DNA of 39,163 bases from the NCBI GenBank assembly GCA_016210565.1, contig JACQUA010000087.1, positions 1 through 39,163 of the forward strand. The letters run 5' to 3'. Position 1 is the first letter of the stretch. Every line of letters begins with the position of its first letter. The position numbers were made by a program, and so were the translations under genes. The notes under the pieces were generated by a model that was not told where the DNA came from, did not search any database, and saw only the letters and a program-made list of their open reading frames with translations. This stretch comes from Chloroflexota bacterium (GTDB taxonomy: Bacteria; Chloroflexota; Dehalococcoidia; JACQUA01). Below are positions 1 through 8,352 of the stretch, piece by piece.

Positions 1-202
1 CACGCCTACCCCCGGCAAGGAAATGCTCAGCTGCCTGCACATCGTCCACTGCAGGCGCGGCTTCTTCCTCACCTGCTCCGCCTAAACCACCGTCCACGCC
101 GCCCTTGACTAATTTCTCCCCGCTACTGTCTGAGTTGCAGTTCCTTGAGATCACTATTGACAAGCTAAGGGAAATCTGATAGCGTCTACTAGGAATCACG
201 AT

Positions 203-246
203 GAAAGAGGACGCCATCAGGTTCCGTCCTTATGGAGTCCTCTTTC
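203..246 (+). terminator. Stem-loop, possible terminator or attenuator
   Basis: A perfect 10-bp inverted repeat (GAAAGAGGAC at 203-212, GTCCTCTTTC at 237-246) with a 24-nt loop is followed directly by GTTTTAT. It lies upstream of the restriction-modification genes. The first 344 bases hold no other gene I can support. A 29-codon ORF (201-290) overlaps the hairpin but has no clear ribosome binding site. The loop is long for a classic terminator, so an attenuator or chance repeat is possible. Confidence 0.3.
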
Positions 247-344
247 GTTTTATGCACCCATCTTTGTGCCTGGAGTCCCCTATGAAATAGGGTCGTTCCC
301 TCGCGGTCTTCTTCTAACTCTTACAACAAGGGAGAAATGGCGAT

Positions 345-509
345 ATGGCACTTACAATCAAGCTAACCAAAGATAAGACCACGCCGGGAACCGTCCGCTT
401 CAGCGAAGCCGGGCAGGAGGACCACCCCATCAACATCTACCTGTCGAAGGCGAGGGCGAAGGAATTGGGCGACCCGGAGGCCATCACCATCACCATCGAA
501 AAGGCCTGA
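345..509 (+). CDS. Small 54-residue hypothetical protein upstream of type III R-M genes
   Basis: A 54-codon ORF beginning MALTIKLTKDKTTPGTVRF and ending in the hydrophobic/basic tail AITITIEKA. It is preceded by AAGGGAG about 10 nt upstream of the ATG, and the ATG at 337 is in a frame that stops at once. The short beta-like segments (ITLK-type start, VRFSEAG, INIYLSK, ITITIEK) suggest a compact beta-rich fold. It ends 32 bp before the Mod gene on the same strand, so it is probably co-transcribed. I cannot name a family. Its position suggests an accessory or regulatory role for the R-M system, which is inference only. Confidence 0.6.
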   Translation: MALTIKLTKDKTTPGTVRFSEAGQEDHPINIYLSKARAKELGDPEAITITIEKA

Positions 510-541
510 CTTGCCCCGATGTTAGCGGACCGGTGTAGCGG

Positions 542-2479
542 ATGGCTGAACTGATCTGGGAAGGGAAGTACGACAAGGACGGCAAGAAGGTCGCGCCTCT
601 GCGCGTGGCCCTGCCCTTCCAGACCGTGGAGACGGTCAATGAGTCGTCCCGGGAACGGAAGCTGGCGCTGGACCTGTTCAGTTCCGGCCGGCCCGCCGAA
701 TGGCGCAACCGCCTCATCTGGGGCGATAAGAAGTATGTGCTGCCTGCCTTGCTGGAGGAGTTCGCCGGCAAGGTAGACCTCATTTACATTGATCCGCCAT
801 TTGATACCGGAGCGGACTTTTCGTTTCAGGTGCAGATAGAGGCTGAGGGATTTACCAAAGAACCCTCGATTATTGAACAGAAGGCTTATCGCGATACGTG
901 GGGTCGGGGATTGGACTCGTATCTGCAGTGGTTCTACGAGGCAGCGGTGATGCTTCGCGAGCTGCTGGACGAGACCGGTAGCATTTACGTGCATCTTGAC
1001 TGGCACGTTGGACAATATGCCAAAGTTGTCTTAGACGAAGTGTTCGGCTCTGACAATTTCCGCAATGAAATCGCCCGCATCAAGTGCAACCCCAAGAACT
1101 ATACAGCTCGCGCCTTTGGCGGTATCCATGACACGGTATTTCTCTACGCGAAATCGGGCGCTACAACTCTTAGCCGGCCATACATATCGCGCACCGAGCG
1201 CGAGGTGGAGGCTGACTATCCTCTTATCGAAAGGGCTACGGGCCGCCACTACAACACTGTTCCGCTTCACGCGAAAGGGGTCAGGTACGGGGTCACAGGA
1301 GAGGCATGGAGGGGGGTCTTGCCACCAAGCGGACGACATTGGGCTTACATTCCAGAAACGCTGGACGGATTCCACGCGGAGGGTCGCATCGAATGGTCGG
1401 AAACAGGCAATCCGAGACTGAAGCAGTACGCTGATGAAGACACTGGAAAGGCCGCCCAGGACGTATGGGAGTTCAAGGATCCTGGCGACCGACAGGCTCT
1501 CTACGCCACTCAGAAAGCACAGAGCCTTTTGGAGCGGATTGTTGCGGCATCTTCCGATGAAGGCGGCCTCGTCCTCGACTGTTTTGTTGGCTCCGGAACC
1601 ACCGCTGTCGTGGCAGAGAAGCTGAACCGCCGCTGGATCGCCTGCGACCTGGGGCGTTTCGCTATCCACACCACGCGCAAGCGCCTGCTTGGCATACCCA
1701 ACGTGAGACCCTTCGTTGTCCAGAACCTGGGCAAATACGAGCGCCAGTTGTGGCAGGCGGCGGAGTTCGGCCAGAATGCGGAGGCCACCATACAGAACTA
1801 CCGGCGTTTCATCCTGGAGCTATACCATGCCCAGCCCGTCAGTGGCTATACCTGGCTCCACGGCGTCAAGGCCGGACGCATGGTGCACGTTGGCGCCGTG
1901 GACTCTCCGGTCAGCCCCGGCGACGTGGTCCAGATAGCTACGGAGTTCAGGCGGGCGGTCGGGACCGGAAAAGACGCCCCCAAGACCAACGGAGTCGATG
2001 TGCTGGGGTGGGACTTCGCCTTTGAGCTAAACGAGGTGGCCAGGCAGCAGGCGGCCCAGGCCAACATCAATATGCGCTTCCTGCGTATCCCGCGCGAAGT
2101 CCTGGAGAAGAAGGCCGTCGAGCAGGGCGACATCCGGTTCTTCGAGCTGGCCGCCCTGTCCGTCGATATGCAGCAAAAAGCCCGCGCCGTGACCCTCACG
2201 CTGACCGACTTTGTCATCCCTCCCGACGATGTTCCCGAAGACGTGCAGAAGGCCATTACCCACTGGGAGCAGTGGATCGACTACTGGGCGGTGGACTGGA
2301 ACAACCGCGGCGATACCTTTCACAACGAATGGCAGGACTACCGGACCCGCAAGAAGCGCGACCTTCAGAAGGCGGCCAGCCATACGTGCGAATCGCCGGG
2401 AACATATCTTATCGTGGTCAAGGTGATCGACATCCTGGGCAACGATACCACCAGGACCCTGAAGGTGACGATAGTCTAA
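542..2479 (+). CDS. mod: Type III-like DNA methyltransferase (Mod), N6-adenine/N4-cytosine family
   Basis: A 645-residue site-specific DNA methyltransferase. The catalytic motif IV is IDPPFDTG (DPPF at residues 84-87). The AdoMet-binding motif I is CFVGSGTTAVVAEKL (about 347-361). A motif X-like TQKAQSLLERIV lies just before it (about 323-334). This order, catalytic motif before AdoMet motif, is the beta-class arrangement of type III Mod proteins. The region between them (about 180-310) and the long C-terminal part (370-610) probably hold the target recognition domain. The extreme C-terminus (CESPGTYLIVVKVIDILGND) is rich in beta strands and resembles a PKD-like tail. The helicase-nuclease gene follows 30 bp later, so the two genes probably form an operon. 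The protein would modify host DNA at the recognition site and guide the Res subunit. The start has no strong Shine-Dalgarno, so translation may depend on the upstream small ORF. Confidence 0.88.
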   Translation: MAELIWEGKYDKDGKKVAPLRVALPFQTVETVNESSRERKLALDLFSSGRPAEWRNRLIWGDKKYVLPALLEEFAGKVDLIYIDPPFDTGADFSFQVQIEAEGFTKEPSIIEQKAYRDTWGRGLDSYLQWFYEAAVMLRELLDETGSIYVHLDWHVGQYAKVVLDEVFGSDNFRNEIARIKCNPKNYTARAFGGIHDTVFLYAKSGATTLSRPYISRTEREVEADYPLIERATGRHYNTVPLHAKGVRYGVTGEAWRGVLPPSGRHWAYIPETLDGFHAEGRIEWSETGNPRLKQYADEDTGKAAQDVWEFKDPGDRQALYATQKAQSLLERIVAASSDEGGLVLDCFVGSGTTAVVAEKLNRRWIACDLGRFAIHTTRKRLLGIPNVRPFVVQNLGKYERQLWQAAEFGQNAEATIQNYRRFILELYHAQPVSGYTWLHGVKAGRMVHVGAVDSPVSPGDVVQIATEFRRAVGTGKDAPKTNGVDVLGWDFAFELNEVARQQAAQANINMRFLRIPREVLEKKAVEQGDIRFFELAALSVDMQQKARAVTLTLTDFVIPPDDVPEDVQKAITHWEQWIDYWAVDWNNRGDTFHNEWQDYRTRKKRDLQKAASHTCESPGTYLIVVKVIDILGNDTTRTLKVTIV

Positions 2480-2509
2480 CCCGAACGGTCTGGTGGTTCA
2501 GACTAGATT

Positions 2510-5077
2510 ATGCCTAAACGAAAGACTCCACCGCCGGAGCAAATAAGCCTGCTGGAAGTCAGGGTGAAGACCGCCCCCTGCGTCCCCGCCGTCCGCAGGG
2601 CCGTGGCCGACTGGCGGGCCGGCGGCTACAAAGGCATCACTGATACCACCCGGTCCTTGCTCAACTACTGGTTCAAAACGGACCACCGCTCGCCGGTTGG
2701 AGGGCCGTTCCGGTACCACGACTCCCAGCGCGAGGCGATGGAGACGCTGATCTACGTTTTCGAGGTGGCGGCGGTGCGCCGGCACAAGGCACTCCTGGAG
2801 AAATATGCCCCGCCGGGAGGCGATATTCGTCTGCTTCAGCATGACGATTTCCCCCGCTTTTGCATTAAAATGGCCACCGGCAGCGGCAAGACCAAAGTCA
2901 TGGCGCTGGCCGCGGCCTGGCAGTACTTCAACGCCGTGGTAGAAGGGCGCAACGATTGCGCCAGATCGTTCTTGGTGATCGCTCCGAACGTCATCGTCTT
3001 CGAGCGCCTGAAGACGGACTTCGCCGGGGGCGCTATCTTCAAGAACGATCCGGTCATACCGCCCGAGCTCAAGATATTCTGGGATGTCGATTGCTATATG
3101 CGGGGGGATGCGGAAAGGGCCAGCTCCCAGGGCGCGCTGTACCTTACTAACATCCAGCAGTTCTACGAGGGGACGGACCGGGCGCAAGAGGCCGAGCCGC
3201 AGGAAATGACCGCCGTGCTCGGTCCGAAGCCCCCGGCCAGTAATCTGGAGATCGAAGACTTCGACAAGCGCCTGGCGAAACGTGGCGGCCCTTGCCTGGT
3301 GATAAACGACGAGGCCCATCATACCCACGATGAGGAAAGCGAGTGGAACAGGGCCATCCGGCGCCTGCATACCGCCGTGCCCGGCGGACTGGCTGGCCAG
3401 CTGGATTTCACCGCCACGCCCCGCTACAGCAAGGGCGCGCTGTTCACGTGGGTCATTTATGACTATCCCCTGAAGCAAGCCATCCTGGACGGCATCGTCA
3501 AGCGCCCTATCAAGGGCATCGCTTCAAATATCCAGGAGAGTCCCTCGGACATCGCCAGCACCAAGTACCGGGCGTATCTGACCGCCGGCGTGGAACGCTG
3601 GACTGAGTACCGCGAGCAACTGAAGACGCTCAACAAGAAACCAGTCTTGTTTGTCATGATGAACGACACCAGCGAGGCCGATGACGTGGGCGATTACCTC
3701 AAAGTTAAGTATCCCGCCGAGTTTGGCGGCGACAGGCTCCAGGTAATCCACACTGACAAGACGGGCGACGTGTCCAAAGCCCAACTGGACCAGGCGCGGA
3801 AGGTGGTCAGGGAGGTGGACCTCCCGGAAAGCCCGGTCAATGCCATCGTCAGCGTCCTGATGCTACGCGAAGGGTGGGACGTCAAGAACGTCACCGTGGT
3901 GGTCGGCCTGCGCCCCTACAGCGCCAAAGCCAATATTCTTCCGGAGCAGACCATCGGCCGGGGCCTGCGCCTCATGTTCCGCGACCTGGGCGCCGACTAC
4001 ACCGAACGGGTGGACGTTATCGGCAACAAGGCTTTCATCGAGTTCGTGGAGCAACTCGAAAAAGACGAGGAGATGCAGCTTGATACCTTCAAGATCGGCA
4101 TAGACAGGCTGGTAATCGTCACCGTCTTCCCCGACCCTGCCAAAAAGGACCGGGACATATCGATGCCGGTGCTGAGTCCCATCCTGGCCCGGAAGAAGAG
4201 CCTCGCCGAGGAAATCGCCTCGTTGAACGTCGCCGCCATGTCCTGCCCGGTGTTGCCCCTGAAAGAGGGAGACGCCACGGCCAGGACCTTCCGCTACGAG
4301 GGATATGACATCATCACCCTGGAGAAACTGATCGAAAGGCAGTACACTATCCCGGAGGTACAGACGCCGCAGGAAGTCATCTCTTACTATGCCAAGCGCA
4401 TTTCCCAGGACGTCAAGCTGCCGTCCCAGTTCGCCGCCTTGGTGCCGAAGGTCCGGGAGTTCCTGGAGACCAGAGCCTTTGGCCAGAAAGTAAACCTGGA
4501 CGACCCGGCCATCATCAAGGCCATGAGCACCAACGTGGCCCAGTACGTCACGGTGAAGACCTTTGTGGATGCTCTGAGGAAGCTGGTGGTTGAAGAACTC
4601 AAGCCTCAGCTCTTGAGTAGCGGACGAAAGCTGTCCGAAACCCCGCCGTTCCCCTTCTCCCGCATTACCATAGAGGCGAAAAGGACGGTCTTCAACCTGG
4701 TCGCCTGCGACAACGAGTTTGAAAAGACCTTCGCCCGCTTTCTCGAGAAAGCCGGGGACGTGGCCTCCTTTGCCAAACTGCCCCCGCAGTTTGGCTTCGC
4801 CATCGAATACACCGATGCGGTGAGCAACCTGCGGTACTATGAGCCGGACTTCGTGGCCGTCCTGACCAGCGGACTCCACTACCTGATAGAGACCAAGGGA
4901 CTCGAAGACATTGACGTGGCCCACAAAGACCGGGCCGCCCGGCTCTGGTGTGAGAATGCCACCGCGCTCACCGGCACCGCATGGGAATACTTGAAAGTGC
5001 CGGAAAAAGATTTCGAGAAGCTGCAGCCTGCGGATGTTGCCGATATTATTGTTTTGAAGCAGCCTGGTTTGTTCTAA
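2510..5077 (+). CDS. res: Type III-like restriction helicase-endonuclease (Res)
   Basis: An 855-residue superfamily 2 helicase with a C-terminal nuclease. Walker A is MATGSGKTK (about 121-129). Walker B is the DEAH box in VINDEAHHTHDE (DEAH 267-270), and motif III is DFTATPRYSKG (TATP 301-304). Motif V/VI elements appear as MLREGWDVKNVTVVVGLRP and EQTIGRGLRLM. The C-terminus carries a PD-(D/E)xK nuclease signature, YYEPDFVAVL then LIETKG (D780, E794, K796). All active-site positions appear intact, so the gene looks functional. As Res of a type III-like system it would translocate or switch on DNA and cut when the Mod partner meets unmodified sites. It follows Mod by 30 bp on the same strand. 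A related DISARM- or BREX-like context was considered, but no further defence genes are present. Confidence 0.88.
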   Translation: MPKRKTPPPEQISLLEVRVKTAPCVPAVRRAVADWRAGGYKGITDTTRSLLNYWFKTDHRSPVGGPFRYHDSQREAMETLIYVFEVAAVRRHKALLEKYAPPGGDIRLLQHDDFPRFCIKMATGSGKTKVMALAAAWQYFNAVVEGRNDCARSFLVIAPNVIVFERLKTDFAGGAIFKNDPVIPPELKIFWDVDCYMRGDAERASSQGALYLTNIQQFYEGTDRAQEAEPQEMTAVLGPKPPASNLEIEDFDKRLAKRGGPCLVINDEAHHTHDEESEWNRAIRRLHTAVPGGLAGQLDFTATPRYSKGALFTWVIYDYPLKQAILDGIVKRPIKGIASNIQESPSDIASTKYRAYLTAGVERWTEYREQLKTLNKKPVLFVMMNDTSEADDVGDYLKVKYPAEFGGDRLQVIHTDKTGDVSKAQLDQARKVVREVDLPESPVNAIVSVLMLREGWDVKNVTVVVGLRPYSAKANILPEQTIGRGLRLMFRDLGADYTERVDVIGNKAFIEFVEQLEKDEEMQLDTFKIGIDRLVIVTVFPDPAKKDRDISMPVLSPILARKKSLAEEIASLNVAAMSCPVLPLKEGDATARTFRYEGYDIITLEKLIERQYTIPEVQTPQEVISYYAKRISQDVKLPSQFAALVPKVREFLETRAFGQKVNLDDPAIIKAMSTNVAQYVTVKTFVDALRKLVVEELKPQLLSSGRKLSETPPFPFSRITIEAKRTVFNLVACDNEFEKTFARFLEKAGDVASFAKLPPQFGFAIEYTDAVSNLRYYEPDFVAVLTSGLHYLIETKGLEDIDVAHKDRAARLWCENATALTGTAWEYLKVPEKDFEKLQPADVADIIVLKQPGLF

Positions 5078-5120
5078 CGTCGCGCCATCGCTCGCTGCGC
5101 TTTTTACCGAGATGCCAGTT

Positions 5121-5150
5121 GTGTTAAAATGGCGAGATAGTTTTATCGCC
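5121..5150 (+). promoter_or_regulatory. Possible extended -10 promoter with overlapping hairpin
   Basis: TGTTAAAAT (5122-5130) fits an extended -10 element (TGn TAAAAT). It is followed at once by a short imperfect dyad, GGCGAGATA and TATCGCC (5131-5150), in the gap between Res and the DUF3467-like gene. No good -35 is visible. It could give the downstream gene its own start, with the dyad acting as an operator. Confidence 0.25.
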
Positions 5151-5193
5151 ACTGAGCCTGTCCAGGAAATCGTATCCAGGAGGTACCATAAGC

Positions 5194-5511
5194 ATGGCAG
5201 AAGAAACCAGACCGCGTGTGCCATTCGACGAATACGCTGACCAGTTCACCATAACGGTGACCCCGTTTGGCGCCAACTTGTCGTTTGCTGTACGGGAGGC
5301 GCATCCAGCGCCAGGGGGTCGGATACCTCAAGCGATACACTTGGGTACTGTACGAATGAGCGTCGAGCACCTCAAGACCATGGTGGTCATGATTCGCCGT
5401 CAGGTCATGCAAGTTGAGGCTCAGACTAATGTTACGGCAGATGTCCCCGGTCAAATTCTTAATCAACTTCAAATTGCGCCCGAAGATTGGCAAAGTTTCT
5501 GGAAAGGTTAG
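5194..5511 (+). CDS. DUF3467-like small protein
   Basis: A 105-residue protein with an excellent ribosome binding site (AGGAGG, about 12 bases before the ATG). The pattern YADQFTITVTPFGANLSF near residues 13-30, then LGTVRMSVEHLKTMVVMIRR near 50-70, matches the usual DUF3467 plan: a short beta region followed by an RxxMSPxHAK-like helix. Members of this family are small, soluble and of unknown function. It lies downstream of the R-M operon, separated by a 116-bp gap with promoter-like sequence, so it may be independent. There are no signal peptide or membrane segments. The fold call rests on motif memory only. Confidence 0.65.
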   Translation: MAEETRPRVPFDEYADQFTITVTPFGANLSFAVREAHPAPGGRIPQAIHLGTVRMSVEHLKTMVVMIRRQVMQVEAQTNVTADVPGQILNQLQIAPEDWQSFWKG

Positions 5512-5553
5512 GCCGCAGCGGGTCGGTGACAGCAAGGCCGAACAGGTCATAGC

Positions 5554-6003
5554 ATGAACGAACTCAGCACATCAAGAAACGAATTAAGAGAACCGGGTTT
5601 CGTGTCTTCCTCCGCGCTCGACGTAGCGCATTCCAGCGCCCCCCTACGATTTCGGTTGGTTAGCAGCCCAAAGATCAGATACACGGTCAGGAGGCCCAGG
5701 GGTACTCCAAGAGTTGTGGCGTTACCGCCCGACTTTGTATTGGGCGGGTGGCGGTCGAAGTCAACCATACTGGTGCAAATTACCTACACGCAGAAAGAGA
5801 CATTAGCTACCACCTGGCTTGAAGGTATTGCCGAATATGGAGTAGCAAAGGGCGAGAATGAAGCGGTCACGGACCTCGTGATTTCTTTGGGCGAATATCG
5901 CGAATGTCTCGAGAAGAGAGAGACAAACCTTGGGGATTCCGCCAGGAGGGAACTAGAACACCTGCGGAGGCTGATCGAACGCGCACCAGAGAGTTCATCT
6001 TGA
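5554..6003 (+). CDS. Hypothetical protein, first gene of a two-gene pair
   Basis: A 149-residue soluble protein that I do not recognise. The N-terminal half (about 29-75) is basic and beta-like. The C-terminal half (about 80-145) is acidic and helical, with LEGIAEYGVAKGENEAVTDL and RRELEHLRRLIERAPESSS as likely amphipathic helices. The start is uncertain because no strong ribosome binding site precedes ATG 5554. The next gene begins 13 bp after its stop, which implies co-expression. The small size, acidic tail and tight pairing resemble an antitoxin-type partner, but that is inference. Confidence 0.5.
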   Translation: MNELSTSRNELREPGFVSSSALDVAHSSAPLRFRLVSSPKIRYTVRRPRGTPRVVALPPDFVLGGWRSKSTILVQITYTQKETLATTWLEGIAEYGVAKGENEAVTDLVISLGEYRECLEKRETNLGDSARRELEHLRRLIERAPESSS

Positions 6004-6016
6004 AGGGCCGCGCTTC

Positions 6017-6301
6017 GTGGACTATCAAGAACTGAACAAAGCGCTGGTATCTAAAGGTCAAGCGAACGAGGACCGTACCGGAGACCACGTCTTCTTCTTC
6101 ATAACCGTAGAAGGGAAAAGTTACCGGGCCACTAAGTTGTCGCATAGCGGGAAAGGGCAAATCAGTTCTTCCCTGCTGGGCGAAATCTCAAAGCAGATGC
6201 GTCTGACCACGCCGGAGTTGAGGCGTTTTGTTGACTGTACGATCGAGCGTGAACAGTGGTTCCAGCTTTGGCTCCAACGCGGGGCTAGCTGGAAGAGGTG
6301 A
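6017..6301 (+). CDS. Hypothetical HicA-like small protein
   Basis: A 94-residue ORF with a GTG start. Features resembling HicA/dsRBD-like small toxins are an N-terminal helix (YQELNKALVSKGQ), a central RTGDHVFFFITVEGKSYRA stretch containing a conserved-looking His, and TKLSHSGKGQISSSLLGEI. HicA proteins normally read GSHxxf and are shorter (about 60-80 residues), so the match is weak. The extra C-terminal region (LTTPELRRFVDCTIEREQW) is helical. It directly follows the 149-residue protein on the same strand. The pair may be a toxin-antitoxin module or a divergent two-component small system. Confidence 0.45.
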   Translation: MDYQELNKALVSKGQANEDRTGDHVFFFITVEGKSYRATKLSHSGKGQISSSLLGEISKQMRLTTPELRRFVDCTIEREQWFQLWLQRGASWKR

Positions 6302-6308
6302 TTGAGAA

Positions 6309-6459
6309 CTAGGAGAACGCTGAAAAAGGGGGTTGGCGCGTTCCCTCTCCCTTTCGTAAAGGGAGATTGAGAGGGATTTCTGAATGGAGGAATCTCCCCT
6401 TGTCCCCCTTTTTCAAAGGGGGAGGTGAACGAAAGAAGGCTTTTTCAGCACTCTCCTAG
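6309..6459. mobile_element. MITE-like element with 20-bp terminal inverted repeats
   Basis: The ends are CTAGGAGAACGCTGAAAAAG (6309-6328) and CTTTTTCAGCACTCTCCTAG (6440-6459), inverted repeats matching at 18 of 20 positions. Reading the outermost TA on each side as a target duplication gives a TA-flanked element, as produced by IS630/Tc1-mariner transposases. The interior has purine-rich and pyrimidine-rich mirror stretches and no credible ORF. It would be moved only in trans. No parent transposase lies in this window. Confidence 0.6.
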
Positions 6460-6595
6460 CGTCGCCATAGGGGGGGGGTCAATGGGAGGCAGTTCGTGCC
6501 CAAGAAGAGGGGACGCGACAGCGGCCGCCTTATTTCCTCGGATTTCGGCGGCGGGAAAGAAAAGAAAATTTCGACCTGAATGCCCGATTGCTCGT

Positions 6596-6838
6596 CTATC
6601 CCCCCAGCGCTGCCCTGACCGTTTCGTAGCTAACCCCCGCGTCCTGTGCTAGCTGTCGCAGAGACTTGCCCGCAGCCTTCGCTTCTCGAAGGGCCGGTAG
6701 CAGGTGTGCGGGAATCGTCTTCCGGGGAGCCGGGCGCGGTGGTCTCCAATCAGGTATGAGCACAGATACGGGGTAAGCGTTTACGTACTTGAGACTTGAA
6801 TCCCGGTCGGGTCCGCCAATGAACACTTTCCTTGACAC
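6596..6838 (-). CDS. Small helix-turn-helix protein
   Basis: An 80-residue protein with GTG start at 6838. The C-terminal part, LREAKAAGKSLRQLAQDAG followed by VSYETVRAAL (about 49-78), is a resolvase/Hin-like helix-turn-helix. The N-terminal half is Pro/Arg-rich with no recognised domain. It starts 5 bp after the stop of the DinB-like gene on the same strand, so the two are probably co-transcribed. It may be a free-standing DNA-binding fragment of a recombinase-like protein, or a small regulator. Confidence 0.6.
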   Translation of the reverse strand: MSRKVFIGGPDRDSSLKYVNAYPVSVLIPDWRPPRPAPRKTIPAHLLPALREAKAAGKSLRQLAQDAGVSYETVRAALGG

Positions 6839-6843
6839 CTACC

Positions 6844-7356
6844 TCACTTGTCCGCGCCCCGTTGAAGTCCTCGCAGGTATGATATTTCACCGACGTGCTG
6901 CTGTTCATGCCCGATCATAAAGGAAACCATGAAGGCAATGGTGACCTCACCGAAGCGAGGTGTTTGGATTTTCTTGCCAAACGTTTCGGAGCTTAGTCCT
7001 TTGAAGTAATTTTCCGTCCTCGTCCGAACCGCGTCAAAATACGCCAGGGTACCTTTCAACTCTGGTACCGGGAAAGCGTTGACCTGGTCCGCGGTGTAAT
7101 GCGCCCCGGCCTCAGCCTCCGCCATATTCAGTTTCTGATACCATTTATCCGCTGTCCAGATTGCTTCCTTCCCCTGGAGGCGCGCCTGCACAAACGTGTC
7201 CTCGAACTTCAACATGTGAAAAAGTATTAGCCCGATTGAATTGCAGCCGGAGGCTGGCCTCCAGGATAGTTCCTGCTGACTCAGCCCATCCAATATTTTG
7301 GTGAGTCCCCGCCTGATGCCGTCAAGTTCCAGAGCTACGTATTCCTTGATGTCCAT
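6844..7356 (-). CDS. DinB-like metalloprotein
   Basis: A 170-residue protein with the DinB/YfiT four-helix plan. An early helix is followed by LSWRPASGCNSIGLILFHM, which carries the first metal-ligand His (about residue 47). The late helix FMIGHEQQHVGEISYLRGL supplies the second and third His (about 149-155). The family length is typically 150-180 residues. Members are often thiol-dependent enzymes such as bacillithiol or mycothiol transferases, but this one cannot be assigned. The start MDIKEY is preceded by AGAAGGAGGC. The small HTH gene follows immediately. Confidence 0.8.
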   Translation of the reverse strand: MDIKEYVALELDGIRRGLTKILDGLSQQELSWRPASGCNSIGLILFHMLKFEDTFVQARLQGKEAIWTADKWYQKLNMAEAEAGAHYTADQVNAFPVPELKGTLAYFDAVRTRTENYFKGLSSETFGKKIQTPRFGEVTIAFMVSFMIGHEQQHVGEISYLRGLQRGADK

Positions 7357-7439
7357 GTTTGCCTCCTTCTGTTAATCCAGGTCTTTCATTCGTAAGCATA
7401 TTAACCCGCTGTTTCGGCGTTTTCAAACCAGGCCAAGAG

Positions 7440-8309
7440 TTACTCTCGGGCAATCCCTTCAAAGAGGTCAGATTCGCGACAGTTGTCAGGTGCTGGCGGG
7501 TAGTCGCGCATGAAATAGTCCCGCGGCCCATGGAGTTGTTCCGCAATCCTGAGAATCCTGAAAGGACCCGGGCGAGGCCCGGCGCCGCCCTGGCTGGCGT
7601 GACATTTTGCAGCCCTGTCCCGAATCTTGATGGCTTGCTTCTTGAGACGTATGACAGCATGGATGGGGTATTCCACACTGACAATCCTGGTGAGGTCGAT
7701 ATCTTTGTTACGTCCGAAACGATGCGGGTTTTGACCGAACAGTGGCATTAGTCTGATCATCATCTTGATGAACCCGTGAGGACGGACTGCGAAATATAGC
7801 CTGGAAGGCTGAAAGGCTGGACCTGCCTCGGAATACTGTGTCGAGTCATTGGCAGCGTAGAAGGCTTTAACCGTAGCATTGTGGGTGGCGATATGGTCGG
7901 GGTGCCCGTATCCTCCACCGGAGTCATGGGTAATCACGACATCGGGTTTGAGTTCACGGATGACCTTGGTCATTCGCCCGGCAACCTCATCGAGTGGAGC
8001 CATTACCATGGAATCCGGGTGACTGTTGTCCTTTGAACCCGGCATGCCTGAATCGCGATAGCCAAGATAGATGACATCAGCCAGCCCCAATACTTCTGCG
8101 GCACATTTCAATTCGGCCCAGCGCTTATCTCCGATAGTGGCATACCCCTTCATATGTTCAGCGTCGATTGTCCCTGCCTCACCGCGGGTAGCACAGACGT
8201 AGTAGACTTTGACTCCGGAGGTAGCGTATTGTGCTAAGGTAGAGCCCATGCCGAATGTTTCATCATCCGGGTGCGCCCCGAAAAATACTAACGTTTTCTG
8301 TTTGCTCAT
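7440..8309 (-). CDS. PIG-L family deacetylase (LmbE-like)
   Basis: A 289-residue zinc-dependent N-acetylglucosaminyl-type deacetylase. The signature AHPDDETFGMGSTLAQY occurs at residues 12-28. The HPDH motif follows in GGGYGHPDHIATHNA (about 130-144). Both supply Zn ligands and the catalytic Asp. Relatives remove acetyl groups from GlcNAc conjugates, for example in mycothiol and bacillithiol synthesis or GPI-anchor-like glycolipids. The protein has no signal peptide. The substrate is unknown. A DinB-fold protein lies downstream on the same strand. Some DinB proteins use these same thiols, which is suggestive but not evidence. Confidence 0.87.
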   Translation of the reverse strand: MSKQKTLVFFGAHPDDETFGMGSTLAQYATSGVKVYYVCATRGEAGTIDAEHMKGYATIGDKRWAELKCAAEVLGLADVIYLGYRDSGMPGSKDNSHPDSMVMAPLDEVAGRMTKVIRELKPDVVITHDSGGGYGHPDHIATHNATVKAFYAANDSTQYSEAGPAFQPSRLYFAVRPHGFIKMMIRLMPLFGQNPHRFGRNKDIDLTRIVSVEYPIHAVIRLKKQAIKIRDRAAKCHASQGGAGPRPGPFRILRIAEQLHGPRDYFMRDYPPAPDNCRESDLFEGIARE

Positions 8310-8352
8310 GAATTACTCGCCGCTCGGGCTCCCGAACAATATCAGGTTGGGA

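Noticed and set aside
157..185. TTGACA with a weak TAGCGT 17 bp downstream as a promoter for the R-M genes
   Set aside because: The -10 matches poorly and a hairpin follows before the first gene, so the evidence is too thin.
3863..5224. Long - strand ORF of 453 codons opposite the Res gene
   Set aside because: It is antisense to a clear helicase-nuclease with intact motifs, and its translation has no recognisable domain. It is a shadow of the high-GC coding frame.
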